Source of the DNA: Collinsella aerofaciens
Lineage (GTDB): Bacteria > Actinomycetota > Coriobacteriia > Coriobacteriales > Coriobacteriaceae
Direction: 5' to 3'
DNA: 64,000 bases
Assembly: GCF_015554145.1 (NCBI RefSeq)
Contig: NZ_JADNHZ010000003.1
Location: forward strand, 84,377 to 148,376
Part shown: in pieces, positions 1-9,719 of the stretch
Position numbering within the stretch: the stretch's first letter is position 1
Layout: every line of letters begins with the position of its first letter
The notes under the pieces: model-generated
Database searches by the model: none
Told to the model about the DNA's origin: nothing
The model's input: the letters and a program-made list of their open reading frames with translations, nothing else
Made by a program: the position numbers and the translations under genes

Positions 1-581
1 CCCGCACGCCGCGCCAGCACAAGCATCTCTGTCTCGAACTCATATCCGTCTCGCACCACAGCGAGCATACGGCGCATAAGCGACGCCGGAAGGCCACGTA
101 AGCCCGTCTGCGTATCACTCACATCGACACCGCAGAGCACGCGCATGGCCCCAAGCATAAAATTGTTACCGAGCTTACTGCGCGCAGGAACGCCATTACC
201 GTCGAATCGGCGACAGCCAAGCACCAACGAGTCCTGGTGCAGACCGAGTTCGCGCGCAACGGCGCGGATATCGGCAGGCAAATGCTGACCATCGGCATCT
301 GCCGTGACGGCCCCCGCAACAGTCGGGACCTGTTCCAAGAGATAAGAAAAAGCAGTCTTGAGAGCCGCACCTTTGCCGCGGTTGAGCCCGTGGACAAGAA
401 CCGTAGCACCAAGCGCGCGGGCGCGGTCAAACACCACAGAACAGGACGCGCTGCTCCCGTCATCCACCACAACGATCGGTCCCGGCCATCCGAGCACGAG
501 CTCCTCAAGTAGTGCGGCCAGCCGACCACTCGGCTCATACGCGGGAATCACCAAAGCTATCCTATTGTCGATATCTGCCAT
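1..581 (-). CDS. Glycosyltransferase family 2 (partial, 3' end outside window)
   Basis: This gene runs off the left edge, so only the first 193 codons are visible. It starts at an ATG at 581. The sequence shows a GT-A fold: VIPAYEP near residues 11-17, DDGS at 40-43 (nucleotide-sugar binding), NRGKG at 67-71 and the metal-binding DADGQH at 95-100, followed by DTQTGLRG near 156-163. This arrangement is typical of dolichyl-phosphate-mannose synthase-like or polyprenyl-phosphate glycosyltransferases, which move a sugar from a nucleotide donor to a lipid carrier at the membrane. The acceptor cannot be told from the visible part. No signal peptide is seen. The next gene to the right, feoB, is unrelated and ends in its own terminator. 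Confidence 0.85.
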   Translation of the reverse strand, partial: MADIDNRIALVIPAYEPSGRLAALLEELVLGWPGPIVVVDDGSSASCSVVFDRARALGATVLVHGLNRGKGAALKTAFSYLLEQVPTVAGAVTADADGQHLPADIRAVARELGLHQDSLVLGCRRFDGNGVPARSKLGNNFMLGAMRVLCGVDVSDTQTGLRGLPASLMRRMLAVVRDGYEFETEMLVLARRA

Positions 582-649
582 GATCAAATGGATTCTCCAA
601 CATAATGAATCGATTTGCGGACGTCGATTATAACGAAATTGCCTAGCGG

Positions 650-688
650 TTAAAACAAAAGCCCGAGTGTCGCTGGGACACCCGGGCT
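650..688 (-). terminator. Intrinsic terminator of feoB
   Basis: Read on the minus strand, an 11-bp GC-rich stem (one mismatch) with a five-base loop is followed by a T-rich run (TTTTGTTTT). It starts about 30 bases past the feoB stop codon. Confidence 0.8.
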
Positions 689-717
689 CGTGGAAAGGGG
701 TTGATCCTTATTCGGAC

Positions 718-3045
718 TTAGGCGGAAACTGCAGCGGAAGCAGTGTTGGTCTCGTCCTCGTCGGTCCAAGCGTGCTTGGGCATAGGACGGAAAATCTGGA
801 AGAGCATCGCGACCAGCAGCACGATAGCCACAACCGTCCAGAAGCCAAACTGCCCAAGGACAAGCAGGTTATAGAACTGGTTGATGAACAGGCCAATCAC
901 CCAAGCGAAGGCGCACTCGTAGCCGAGGGCAATCGCGGTCCACTTGCCGGAATCCATCTGGTTGCGGATGGTACCCATAGCGGCAAAGCACGGAGCGCAC
1001 AGCAGGTTGAACGCGCCGAAGGCAACGCAGGCGCCCATGGTGGGGAACATGCCGGCAAACGCGGTCCACAGGCTCGGGTCGGTCTCGCCCGCGTCGGCGA
1101 CGGACAGCAGCGAGCCGGCGGTGGCGACGACGTTCTCCTTGGCGACGAGGCCAGAGACAGTCAGCGCGGTTGCCTGCCAGGTGCTAAAGCCGAGCGGGGC
1201 GAAGATCCAAGCGACCAGGTTGCCCAGCATGGCGAGCACGGAGTAGTCCATGAACTCCTCGGAGATGCCCTCCATGGCAGGCAGGAAGCCAAAGGCGCCG
1301 TTGTAGCTACCAAAGTTGGAGAGGAACCATACCACGACGGTAGAGGCGAAGATGACCGTGCCGGCCTTCTTGATAAAGGCCCAGCAGCGCTCCCACACGT
1401 GCAGCGCCCAAGAGCGGATCGCCGGGAAGTGGTAGGCAGGAAGCTCCATAACAAACGGCGTCGGGCGACCGGCGAAGAGCTTGGTCTTCTTGAGCATGAG
1501 GCCCGAGGCGATGACGGCAAAGACGCCCAAGAAGTAGAAGAGCGGGCTGATCCACGCGGCGGTGGTGGAAGAATCGCCGATGATGGAGCCCATGAGCAGG
1601 GCGATGATCGGCAGCTTGGCGCCACAGGGAATGAACGTGGTGGTCATGACCGTCATGCGGCGGTCCTTCTCGTTCTCGATGGTCTTGGTGGCCATGACGC
1701 CGGGGACGCCGCAGCCCGAGGACACGAGCATGGGGATAAAGGACTTACCGGACAGGCCAAAGCGGCGGAACACGCGGTCCATGATGAAGGCGACGCGGGC
1801 CATATAGCCGCAGTCCTCCAGGAAGGACAGCATGACGAACAGCAGGAACATCTGCGGGACGAAGCCGAAGATGGCACCCAGGCCGCCGACGATACCGTCA
1901 CAGACGAGCGAATCGACCAGGCCGCCGTCCTCGGTGCCACCCGCCACAAGGGCGTCGTGCACCACGGTGGTAATACCCGGAACATAGGGGCCGTATTGTG
2001 CCGGGTCGACCGAGTCGGCATTGTCGCCCGCAGCCTCGACAGCTGCGTCGTAGGCGTCGCGACCCTGGCCGAGCGCATACCAGCCGTCGGTGCCGAAGAG
2101 CTGGTCGTTGGTGAAGTCGGTCACCGTGCCGCCCAAGGTAGAAACGGCGATGTAGTACACGCAGAACATGATGACCACAAAGATCGGCAGGCCCAGGATA
2201 CGATTGGTAACCACGCGGTCGATCTTCTCGGAGGTGCTCATCTTGGCCGGAGCCTTGGTCATGCACTCATCGATGATGTGCGCGATGACGCCATAGCGCT
2301 CACCGGTGATGATGGACTCGGCATCGTCGTCGCAGTCCTGCTCGCACTGGGCGACCAGCTCCTCCACGCGAGCAGCCTTCTCCTTAGTGAGGTTGATGAG
2401 CTTGCAGGCGTCCGCGTCGCGCTCGAACAGCTTGACGGCGTAATAGCGGCGCTTTTTGGCGGGAACGCTTGCCGGCAGATTGTTCTCGATGTGGTCCAGA
2501 ACGTCCTCGATGGAGGAATCGAACTTGTGCTCCGGCACCTGGCCCTTAGAAGCAGCGGACTTCTTGACCTGCTCGAAGAGCTCCTTGATGCCCTTGTTCT
2601 TAAGAGCCGAGATCATCATGACCGGGCAGCCGAGCTTCTTGGAGAGCTTGTCCGTGTCGATCTTATCGCCGTTCTTCTCGACCAGGTCGGCCATGTTGAG
2701 GGCAACGACCACGGGCAGGCCGGTCTCGATAACCTGAAGCGCCAGGTACAGGTTACGCTCGAGGTTGGTGGCATCGACGACTTGGACGACAACATCGGGC
2801 TCGCCGCTCATGAGGTAATCGCGCGAGCATTGCTCCTCGGGGCTGTAGGGGGAAAGCGAGTAGATGCCAGGGAGGTCCGTGATGGTAACGTTCTTGTCGC
2901 TTAGGAGCTTGGCCTCCTTTTTCTCAACCGTGACGCCGGGCCAGTTGCCAACGTAGCCGTTGGCGCCGGTGATCAGGTTGAAAAGCGTGGTCTTGCCGCA
3001 GTTGGGGTTACCCGCCAACGCGACATGGATCTGAGAATCCGCCAT
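718..3045 (-). CDS. feoB: Ferrous iron transport protein B
   Basis: FeoB is the inner-membrane GTPase-permease that imports Fe(II). The 775-residue product has the usual order: an N-terminal G domain with G1 GNPNCGKT at 12-19, the switch segment GNWPGVTVEK near 33-42, G3 DLPGIYSL at 57-64 and G4 NMAD at 117-120. A helical GDI-like segment follows, then a polytopic C-terminal half with repeated Gate motifs and cysteines (SSGCGVPG, FIPCGAK). Length is normal for the family. It is the last gene of a feoA-feoA-feoB cluster. The 123-bp gap to feoA contains a palindrome that could be an iron-dependent operator. Function is secure; direct regulation is inferred. Confidence 0.97.
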   Translation of the reverse strand: MADSQIHVALAGNPNCGKTTLFNLITGANGYVGNWPGVTVEKKEAKLLSDKNVTITDLPGIYSLSPYSPEEQCSRDYLMSGEPDVVVQVVDATNLERNLYLALQVIETGLPVVVALNMADLVEKNGDKIDTDKLSKKLGCPVMMISALKNKGIKELFEQVKKSAASKGQVPEHKFDSSIEDVLDHIENNLPASVPAKKRRYYAVKLFERDADACKLINLTKEKAARVEELVAQCEQDCDDDAESIITGERYGVIAHIIDECMTKAPAKMSTSEKIDRVVTNRILGLPIFVVIMFCVYYIAVSTLGGTVTDFTNDQLFGTDGWYALGQGRDAYDAAVEAAGDNADSVDPAQYGPYVPGITTVVHDALVAGGTEDGGLVDSLVCDGIVGGLGAIFGFVPQMFLLFVMLSFLEDCGYMARVAFIMDRVFRRFGLSGKSFIPMLVSSGCGVPGVMATKTIENEKDRRMTVMTTTFIPCGAKLPIIALLMGSIIGDSSTTAAWISPLFYFLGVFAVIASGLMLKKTKLFAGRPTPFVMELPAYHFPAIRSWALHVWERCWAFIKKAGTVIFASTVVVWFLSNFGSYNGAFGFLPAMEGISEEFMDYSVLAMLGNLVAWIFAPLGFSTWQATALTVSGLVAKENVVATAGSLLSVADAGETDPSLWTAFAGMFPTMGACVAFGAFNLLCAPCFAAMGTIRNQMDSGKWTAIALGYECAFAWVIGLFINQFYNLLVLGQFGFWTVVAIVLLVAMLFQIFRPMPKHAWTDEDETNTASAAVSA

Positions 3046-3120
3046 TCAATCCTTCTTCCTTGTGTGCCTGCGCTGCTTTCTCCGCGCAGGCTGGATAATG
3101 TGCTTCAAAGATGCTGCATT

Positions 3121-3140
3121 AAGTTAGAAATACCTAACTT
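3121..3140. promoter_or_regulatory. Palindrome between feoA and feoB, DtxR/IdeR-box-like
   Basis: The site is AAGTTAG, six bases, CTAACTT: a perfect 7+7 inverted repeat. The half-sites resemble those of DtxR-family metalloregulators (TTAGGTTAGCCTAACC-like). It lies 75 bp upstream of the feoB start, in a place where it could repress an internal promoter. The identity of the regulator is inference. Confidence 0.5.
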
Positions 3141-3168
3141 TATCTGCAGAAATATACGTCGCGAGCTC

Positions 3169-3390
3169 TTACTGGACCTCGACGACGGCCGCCTCCTCCT
3201 TGCGGATGGAAAGCTCGTAGCCGCGCACGTTGATCTCGACCGGATCACCGAGCGGCGCAACCTTCACGACCTTGAACGAAGTGCCCTTGATGAGCCCCAG
3301 GTCCATAAGGTGGCGACGAAGCGCACCCTCACCGTGAAGCTTGACGATGGTAGAGCTCTCGCCCACTTTAACGTCACCTAACGTCTTCAT
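3169..3390 (-). CDS. feoA: FeoA family protein
   Basis: The 73-residue product is a single SH3-like FeoA domain: a conserved GES..IVKL start, HLMDLGLIKGT in the middle and a VEINVRGYELSIRKEEA strand pair at the end. FeoA is a small cytoplasmic partner thought to control the FeoB channel. It starts 39 bp downstream of the second feoA stop, with a purine-rich GAAAGGGGG ribosome site before the ATG. The two FeoA proteins differ substantially, so this is not a recent duplication. Confidence 0.92.
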   Translation of the reverse strand: MKTLGDVKVGESSTIVKLHGEGALRRHLMDLGLIKGTSFKVVKVAPLGDPVEINVRGYELSIRKEEAAVVEVQ

Positions 3391-3429
3391 CCTCTTGTCC
3401 CCCTTTCGGTTTTTATGAAATGCTGCTGA

Positions 3430-3672
3430 CTAACCGACGGTCATGATGTGCATGGCAACCTTGGAATCGATACCAAAGCGTGCGCCCAGCACGGTGACGA
3501 TGATATTGGCGCCACTCGAGCTCACCACGTGGATTTCGTTGCCCTCGACAAAGCCGAGGTCCTTGAGGTGGTGCTTCATGTCCTCATTGCCCTTTACACG
3601 CGACACGCGCACGGTTTCGCCCGCTTTTACCATCGAAAGCGGCATGGCCGGCATCTGCGGTCCGCAAGACAT
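3430..3672 (-). CDS. feoA: FeoA family protein (promoter-proximal copy)
   Basis: An 80-residue FeoA domain with MVKAGETVRVSRVKG, HHLKDLGFVEGNEI and a C-terminal GARFGIDSKVAMHIMTV. It is the first gene of the feo cluster, followed by the second feoA and feoB. A short N-terminal extension with a Cys-Gly-Pro precedes the domain. Separate FeoA1 and FeoA2 proteins ahead of FeoB are common in Actinobacteria and Clostridia, where they may interact with different faces of FeoB. Transcription probably starts within the palindromic region at 3713-3768. Confidence 0.9.
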   Translation of the reverse strand: MSCGPQMPAMPLSMVKAGETVRVSRVKGNEDMKHHLKDLGFVEGNEIHVVSSSGANIIVTVLGARFGIDSKVAMHIMTVG

Positions 3673-3712
3673 GAGTGGCTCCTAACGTCAGTTCGTCCTC
3701 AACATCGACGCG

Positions 3713-3768
3713 TTAAAAGTTAGCCACGTCTATGTTCGCTATAGTAAACTAGCACGTGGTTAACTTTT
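3713..3768 (-). promoter_or_regulatory. feo promoter region with a 15-bp inverted repeat
   Basis: AAAAGTTAGCCACGT at 3715-3729 and ACGTGGTTAACTTTT at 3754-3768 are inverted copies with one mismatch, separated by 24 bp rich in A/T (TTTACTATAGC on the minus strand), where a -10 element could lie. The half-site AAGTTAG recurs in the palindrome at 3121-3140. Repression by an iron-loaded DtxR-family protein is an inference from gene context and half-site. Confidence 0.5.
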
Positions 3769-3813
3769 TGGAAAGGGTCCTGTTCAGTTTTTCGAAAAAG
3801 TTTCCTATACGAA

Positions 3814-3855
3814 ACAAAAGGGCGCGGCAAAGGACCATCCTTTACCACGCCCCGT
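3814..3855 (-). terminator. Intrinsic terminator of the HPr-like gene
   Basis: On the minus strand a roughly 15-bp G/C-rich stem with a TGG loop is followed by TTTTG. It begins within 10 bases of the stop codon at 3861. Confidence 0.8.
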
Positions 3856-3860
3856 CATGC

Positions 3861-4109
3861 TTAAAGCGAGAGATTTCTGATCGACGTGACACAGGAGGCC
3901 TCATCCACGCCCGAAACACGAAAGACGACGCTCTCGCCGCACTCACCATAGAGGGCCATGAGTCCCATGACATCGCGGCCATCCGTGTGGCGATCGCCAA
4001 TGCTGACTGACACGTCGCTACGATGCTTGGCAATGATGTCATAGAGCAGCGCAACAGGGCGGGCATGCAATCCCAACGGATCTTTAATCGTCTTTGTAAA
4101 CTCGACCAT
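3861..4109 (-). CDS. HPr family phosphocarrier protein with Asp at position 46
   Basis: HPr carries a phosphoryl group from Enzyme I to EIIA proteins of the PTS. The 82-residue product fits the family length. The ATG at 4109 is chosen because GGGAGGGG lies six bases upstream; a longer reading to 4154 has no such site. The active-site motif GLHARP places His at residue 15. The region that in Firmicutes carries the HPr-kinase target (SIMGVMSL, Ser46) reads DVMGLMAL here, so residue 46 is Asp. It could be a constitutive mimic of P-Ser-HPr, or a paralogue not controlled by HPr kinase. It is monocistronic with its own terminator, and no ptsI is next to it. Confidence 0.88.
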   Translation of the reverse strand: MVEFTKTIKDPLGLHARPVALLYDIIAKHRSDVSVSIGDRHTDGRDVMGLMALYGECGESVVFRVSGVDEASCVTSIRNLSL

Positions 4110-4187
4110 GTCCCCTCCCGCGACATCGCACATCGGCCGGCAAAACCCAGCCACGTGGTAGTTATTGTAGCGTTAGATGCTTGTCGA

Positions 4188-4433
4188 GGACCCTTTCGGA
4201 TACCCCGTGGGCAAAAAGTGACAAATATGAGTACTGTCACCAATTTAGTAGCAGCAAAATCGAGAGCATATCGCCTACTTTGAGCGATTCGAAGAAGTTG
4301 AAAGCCGTCAAACGCTCTTTAAAGGGGGTTAGATAAATTGATTTTGAGCCCATTTTCGCTCAGAGCAGGCCGAAAAATATGACACCTCTTTTGCAACAGT
4401 ACTCATATTTGGCATTTTTTGCCCACAGGGTCC
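4188..4433. repeat. Long imperfect inverted repeat, MITE-like or promoter element
   Basis: This is the gene-free stretch between the HPr gene and aspS. 4207-4237 and 4396-4426 are inverted copies (29 of 31 matches). The outer heptamers GGACCCT (4188-4194) and AGGGTCC (4427-4433) extend the pairing after a 12-base bulge. About 158 bp of A/T-richer sequence without an ORF lies between the arms. It may be a non-autonomous transposable element or a paired regulatory site; no target duplication was recognised. Confidence 0.6.
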
Positions 4434-4454
4434 ACAGCGCTCATCTCACACGAA

Positions 4455-4488
4455 TAAAAAACAAGGGAAGGCACACGTCCTTCCCTCG
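4455..4488 (-). terminator. Intrinsic terminator of aspS
   Basis: On the minus strand GGGAAGG, a short loop, CCTTCCC and then TTGTTTTTT. It begins about 25 bases past the aspS stop codon. Confidence 0.85.
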
Positions 4489-4513
4489 CAACAGGCAATA
4501 TGTAGCCGCTCGC

Positions 4514-6301
<1,788 letters not shown>

Positions 6302-6557
6302 ACCAGTGATCCTCCTTTATGGATCTGTGCCGCCCCGTGTCGTTCCGGGCGGCGTCGTACAGATTTGCCCAGCCTGCGTAAACCGCGCAGCCAGACATGG
6401 CGTTCTATCTTATCGCACCTGCGTCGATGTGCCGCGGAAAAGTAGCTCCTGCCCAAAGACTTGACGGAGACGAAACAATTGACGCACCGCGGCACCCGCC
6501 CGCGCTCGTCACGTGCGACAATATGCCCCAATAAAACAGCACTTGGAAAGGCCCGTC

Positions 6558-7193
6558 ATGACTGCACGCCTCATCGTTATGGATATCGACTCCACGCTCA
6601 TCAACCAGGAAGTCATCGACCTGTTGGGCGAGGAAGCCGGCGTGGGCGAGCAGGTAGCACAGATCACCGAACGCGCCATGCGCGGCGAGCTTGACTTTAA
6701 GCAGGCGCTCGAGGAGCGCGTGGGGCTGCTCGCCGGCCTGGACGAGAGCGTGTTCGAGCGCACCTTTGAGCGCGTGACATTTACTCCCGGCGCGCTGGAG
6801 CTTGTGCGCTCGGCGCACAGCAAGGGCTGGAAGGTCGGCGTGGTGAGCGGCGGCTTCCACGAGGTCGCCGACAAGATCGTGGCCGCCGCGGGCATCGATT
6901 TTTGCCTGGCCAACCGTCTGGAAGTCGTGGACGGCAAGCTCACCGGCAAGCTGGCGGCAGACATTGTGACCAAGGAGTCCAAGCTCATCCAGCTGCTGGA
7001 TTGGGCGGTTGAGTGCGGTGTCGACATGGCCCACACCGTCGCGATCGGTGACGGCGCCAACGACATCCCCATGATTCAGGCCGCGGGCACGGGCATCGCG
7101 TTTTGCGCCAAGCCCAAGACGCGCGAAGCCGCCCCGTTTGCCATCGATGAGCGCAACCTGATGCTCGCCATGGACATCATCCTGCGCGACTAG
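6558..7193 (+). CDS. serB: Phosphoserine phosphatase
   Basis: The enzyme dephosphorylates O-phosphoserine, the last step of serine synthesis. It is a 211-residue HAD-family protein with motif I MDIDST (catalytic Asp9, Asp11), motif II VSGGF at 96-100, a motif III lysine near 139 and motif IV GDGANDIPM at 164-172. The ATG at 6558 is preceded by GGAAAGG at good spacing, so the longer in-frame reading from 6513 is not used. It is the minimal SerB without the N-terminal ACT domain of some homologues. It is divergent from aspS. No clear terminator follows before the lar promoter region. Confidence 0.9.
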   Translation: MTARLIVMDIDSTLINQEVIDLLGEEAGVGEQVAQITERAMRGELDFKQALEERVGLLAGLDESVFERTFERVTFTPGALELVRSAHSKGWKVGVVSGGFHEVADKIVAAAGIDFCLANRLEVVDGKLTGKLAADIVTKESKLIQLLDWAVECGVDMAHTVAIGDGANDIPMIQAAGTGIAFCAKPKTREAAPFAIDERNLMLAMDIILRD

Positions 7194-7229
7194 TCGATCC
7201 TTCTAACAAGAGAATCAGTCTGTCCTATA

Positions 7230-7263
7230 GTTTCCGAACAATTTTGTCTTAGTGTTCGGAAAC
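7230..7263 (+). promoter_or_regulatory. 11-bp perfect inverted repeat upstream of larB
   Basis: GTTTCCGAACA (7230-7240) and TGTTCGGAAAC (7253-7263) are exact inverted copies with a 12-bp spacer, 45 bp before larB. The 34-bp span suits a dimeric or tetrameric repressor. Candidates are the TetR protein encoded two genes downstream or a nickel-responsive regulator; neither can be decided from sequence. Confidence 0.55.
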
Positions 7264-7307
7264 ATACCCTTTGAGTGCTAGACTTTGCGCCGTCGAAGGG
7301 AACATAT

Positions 7308-8090
7308 ATGGATAAGCGAGATCTTGAGCAATTGCTGAGCGATGTTGCCGACGGAGTAGTCACCCCGGCAGTCGCCCTCACGCGCCTCCAGACGGCGCCA
7401 ACCGCCGATCTGGGTTTTGCGCAGCTCGATCTTTCGCGCGGGGTGCGCCAGGGAGCCGGCGAGGTTGTCTACGGCGCCGGTAAAACCGCCGAGCAGATTG
7501 CCGCCATTATCAAAGCATTACTCAATGCCGGCCAGGTGCGCATCCTGGTCACGCGCCTGGACGCCGAAAAGGCAGCCCGCGCCTCGAAGCTCCTCGGCAA
7601 CGGCATCGACCTGGGATATGTCCCAGACGCACAGCTCGCCCTCGTGGGCGGCAAGCCCTCCCCTACCGGCAACGGACGCATCGTTGTCGCCTGCGCCGGT
7701 ACGAGCGACCTGCCCGTCGCCGAGGAAGCCGCGTTGACGGCCGAATTCTATGGCAACGAGGTCGACCGCCTCTACGACGTAGGTGTCGCAGGCCTGCACC
7801 GCCTGCTCGCGCATGCCGAGGAACTTGCCCAGGCGCAGGTGGTCATCGCCATCGCCGGCATGGAGGGCGCACTGGCGAGCGTTGTCGGCGGCCTGGTAAG
7901 CTGTCCGGTCATAGCCGTTCCCACCAGCGTGGGTTACGGCGCGAGCTTTGGTGGCGTAGCCGCGCTGCTCGCCATGCTCAACTCCTGCGCCAGCGGCGTT
8001 TCGGTCGTCAATATCGACAACGGCTTTGGTGCCGCCTACCAGGCAAGTCTTATCAATCATCTGAGCGCCGGCACGCCCTGCGCCCGTTAA
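7308..8090 (+). CDS. larB: Nickel-pincer cofactor biosynthesis protein LarB
   Basis: LarB carboxylates and hydrolyses nicotinic acid adenine dinucleotide to pyridinium-3,5-biscarboxylic acid mononucleotide, the first step of the nickel-pincer cofactor of lactate racemase. The 260-residue product starts at the ATG at 7308 with GAAGGGAAC upstream. Its C-terminal half is PurE-like, with the signature runs VACAGTSDLPVAEEA, GMEGALASVVGGL and VPTSVGYGASFGG, and the SCASGV cysteine near the end. It is followed after 10 bp by larC and then a TetR gene, so it opens a larB-larC-tetR operon. Confidence 0.94.
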   Translation: MDKRDLEQLLSDVADGVVTPAVALTRLQTAPTADLGFAQLDLSRGVRQGAGEVVYGAGKTAEQIAAIIKALLNAGQVRILVTRLDAEKAARASKLLGNGIDLGYVPDAQLALVGGKPSPTGNGRIVVACAGTSDLPVAEEAALTAEFYGNEVDRLYDVGVAGLHRLLAHAEELAQAQVVIAIAGMEGALASVVGGLVSCPVIAVPTSVGYGASFGGVAALLAMLNSCASGVSVVNIDNGFGAAYQASLINHLSAGTPCAR

Positions 8091-8100
8091 GGAGCATTCC

Positions 8101-9018
8101 ATGTCCAATCATCAGCACACGCTTATCATCGACGGCACCTCGGGCATCAGCGGCGATATGACCGTCGCGGCCCTGCTCGACCTAGGCGCCAGCGAGGAGC
8201 ACCTGCGCGAGCAGCTCGCCACGCTGCCGGTCGACGGCTTTACGATCGCCGTCACACGCGTAAGCAAGCATGGCATCGACGCCTGCGACTTTGACGTCCA
8301 GCTTGCAGAGGAACTCGAGAACCACGATCACGATATGGCCTGGCTCTACGGCAACGAAGCAGCTGCCGAGCACACGCACGAACATGAGCACCACCATCAT
8401 GATCATGGCGAGCACGAACACGAGCACTGCCACGAGCATGACCATGAGGCCCACGGTCATGGCCACGAGGGTCACCATCACGCCCACCACCATCACCACC
8501 GTTCTTTGGCGGATGTCACCGCCATCATCGATGACTCGCAGCTAAGCGATGGCGCCAAGCATCGCGCGCTCGCCATTTTTACCGCGCTCGCCGCCGCCGA
8601 GGCCAAGGCCCACGGCAAAACGCCCGAGACCGTCATGTTCCACGAGGTGGGCGCCGTCGACTCCATCGTCGACGTCTGCTCTGTTGCCATCTGCCTCGAT
8701 GACCTGGGTATTGAGGACATCGTGGTCGAGTCGCTCTCCGAGGGTCACGGTACCATCCGCTGTGCCCACGGTCTCATGCCCATTCCCGTCCCCGCTGTCG
8801 TCAACCTGTGCCAGGCGGGCAATATCGCCCTCACGCCCGCACCGGTCGCCGGCGAGCTCGTGACGCCCACGGGCGCCGCCATCGTCGCCGCACTGCGCAC
8901 GTCCGAGCACCTGCCGGCCCGCTACCGCATCAAGGCCGTCGGCTACGGCGCCGGTAAGCGCCCCTACGAGGGTTGCTCCGGTACGCTCCGCTGCCTGCTC
9001 GTTCACACGGACGCATAG
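8101..9018 (+). CDS. larC: LarC, N-terminal (LarC1) domain only
   Basis: LarC is the CTP-dependent cyclometallase that inserts nickel into the pincer cofactor. The 305-residue product has the LarC1 features: IIDGTSGISGDM at 9-20, a histidine-rich stretch at 91-133, FHEVGAVDSIVDV, TPTGAAI and a terminal GYGAGKRPYEG. The reading frame then stops, and a TetR gene begins three bases later. The LarC2 C-terminal domain, present in fused or programmed-frameshift larC genes of other bacteria, is absent here in any frame. The protein may work without it, use a LarC2 encoded elsewhere, or act as a nickel-storing chaperone. A ribosome site AAGGAGC precedes the ATG. Confidence 0.9.
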   Translation: MSNHQHTLIIDGTSGISGDMTVAALLDLGASEEHLREQLATLPVDGFTIAVTRVSKHGIDACDFDVQLAEELENHDHDMAWLYGNEAAAEHTHEHEHHHHDHGEHEHEHCHEHDHEAHGHGHEGHHHAHHHHHRSLADVTAIIDDSQLSDGAKHRALAIFTALAAAEAKAHGKTPETVMFHEVGAVDSIVDVCSVAICLDDLGIEDIVVESLSEGHGTIRCAHGLMPIPVPAVVNLCQAGNIALTPAPVAGELVTPTGAAIVAALRTSEHLPARYRIKAVGYGAGKRPYEGCSGTLRCLLVHTDA

Positions 9019-9020
9019 CC

Positions 9021-9560
9021 ATGGATGCCCGCAAGGCAAAAAGCCGCGCCGCCATCGTCGCGGCGTTCTCCGAACTGCTGCGCGAAGAGGACTACGGCAA
9101 GATCACCGTCGGCGACATCATCGCTCGCGCCCATGTGGGTCGGGCCACGTTCTATGGCCTCTTCAAGAGCAAAGATGACCTACTGTCCGAACTCGTGAGC
9201 GACATCTGCACCCACGCCCTCGACGACGATGGCACACCGCTCGACGACCCACTCGTGCAGGTCGTGCATATCCTCAACAACCTCTGGGAACGCCGCCAGG
9301 GCGTACGAGCCCTCGTAGCCGGCGCCGGCTCACGCGTCTTCGCCGACTGCTTACGCAAGACCATCATGTCACGAGCAGCCGAAACCGTCCCCACCGACCC
9401 AAACGGCCCCGCCGCCACCATGGACCGAAGCTTCCTACTACACCACATAGCCTCAAGCTTCGTAGGAATGGTCCAATGGTGGGCCTGGCACAACTTCCAA
9501 GCCGACAAAGCCGACGTAGCCAAAGACTACCTATCAGCCATAAAGCCTCTCTTCACCTAA
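9021..9560 (+). CDS. TetR/AcrR family transcriptional regulator
   Basis: The product has 179 residues. The N-terminal helix-turn-helix ITVGDIIARAHVGRATFY (about 28-45) and following FKSKDDLL are typical of TetR regulators. The ligand-binding C-terminal half is not diagnostic; it contains a WWAWHNF segment near the end. The start is an ATG three bases after the larC stop, so translation is probably coupled to larC. The natural hypothesis is autoregulation of the larBC operon through the palindrome at 7230-7263. In Lactobacillus the known lar regulator LarR is of the Crp-Fnr family, so a TetR regulator here would be a different solution. Confidence 0.88.
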   Translation: MDARKAKSRAAIVAAFSELLREEDYGKITVGDIIARAHVGRATFYGLFKSKDDLLSELVSDICTHALDDDGTPLDDPLVQVVHILNNLWERRQGVRALVAGAGSRVFADCLRKTIMSRAAETVPTDPNGPAATMDRSFLLHHIASSFVGMVQWWAWHNFQADKADVAKDYLSAIKPLFT

Positions 9561-9719
9561 GTAAGAAGCTCATCCCAAAGCATCACCCCAACCCAGGGCG
9601 CCACGCATCCCAAAGTATCAACAACAGTTCAACGCCCCTATCAGCAACAAGCCCCTCCCATCCAAATTCAGATATATGTTGGGTTGCTTGCTCGAGCGCA
9701 GCAAAGATCCCACAGCTGG

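Noticed and set aside
667..2904. A 745-codon open frame on the plus strand opposite feoB
   Set aside because: It is the antisense of feoB, has the compositional bias of an opposite-strand shadow in GC-rich DNA and no family motif.
3169..3672. Recent tandem duplication of feoA or a pseudogene copy
   Set aside because: Both FeoA frames are intact, well spaced and strongly diverged, as in normal feoA1-feoA2-feoB clusters.
8973..9018. Programmed frameshift joining larC to a LarC2 domain
   Set aside because: The downstream frame is a TetR regulator with its own start codon three bases past the larC stop; no LarC2 motifs are present in any frame.
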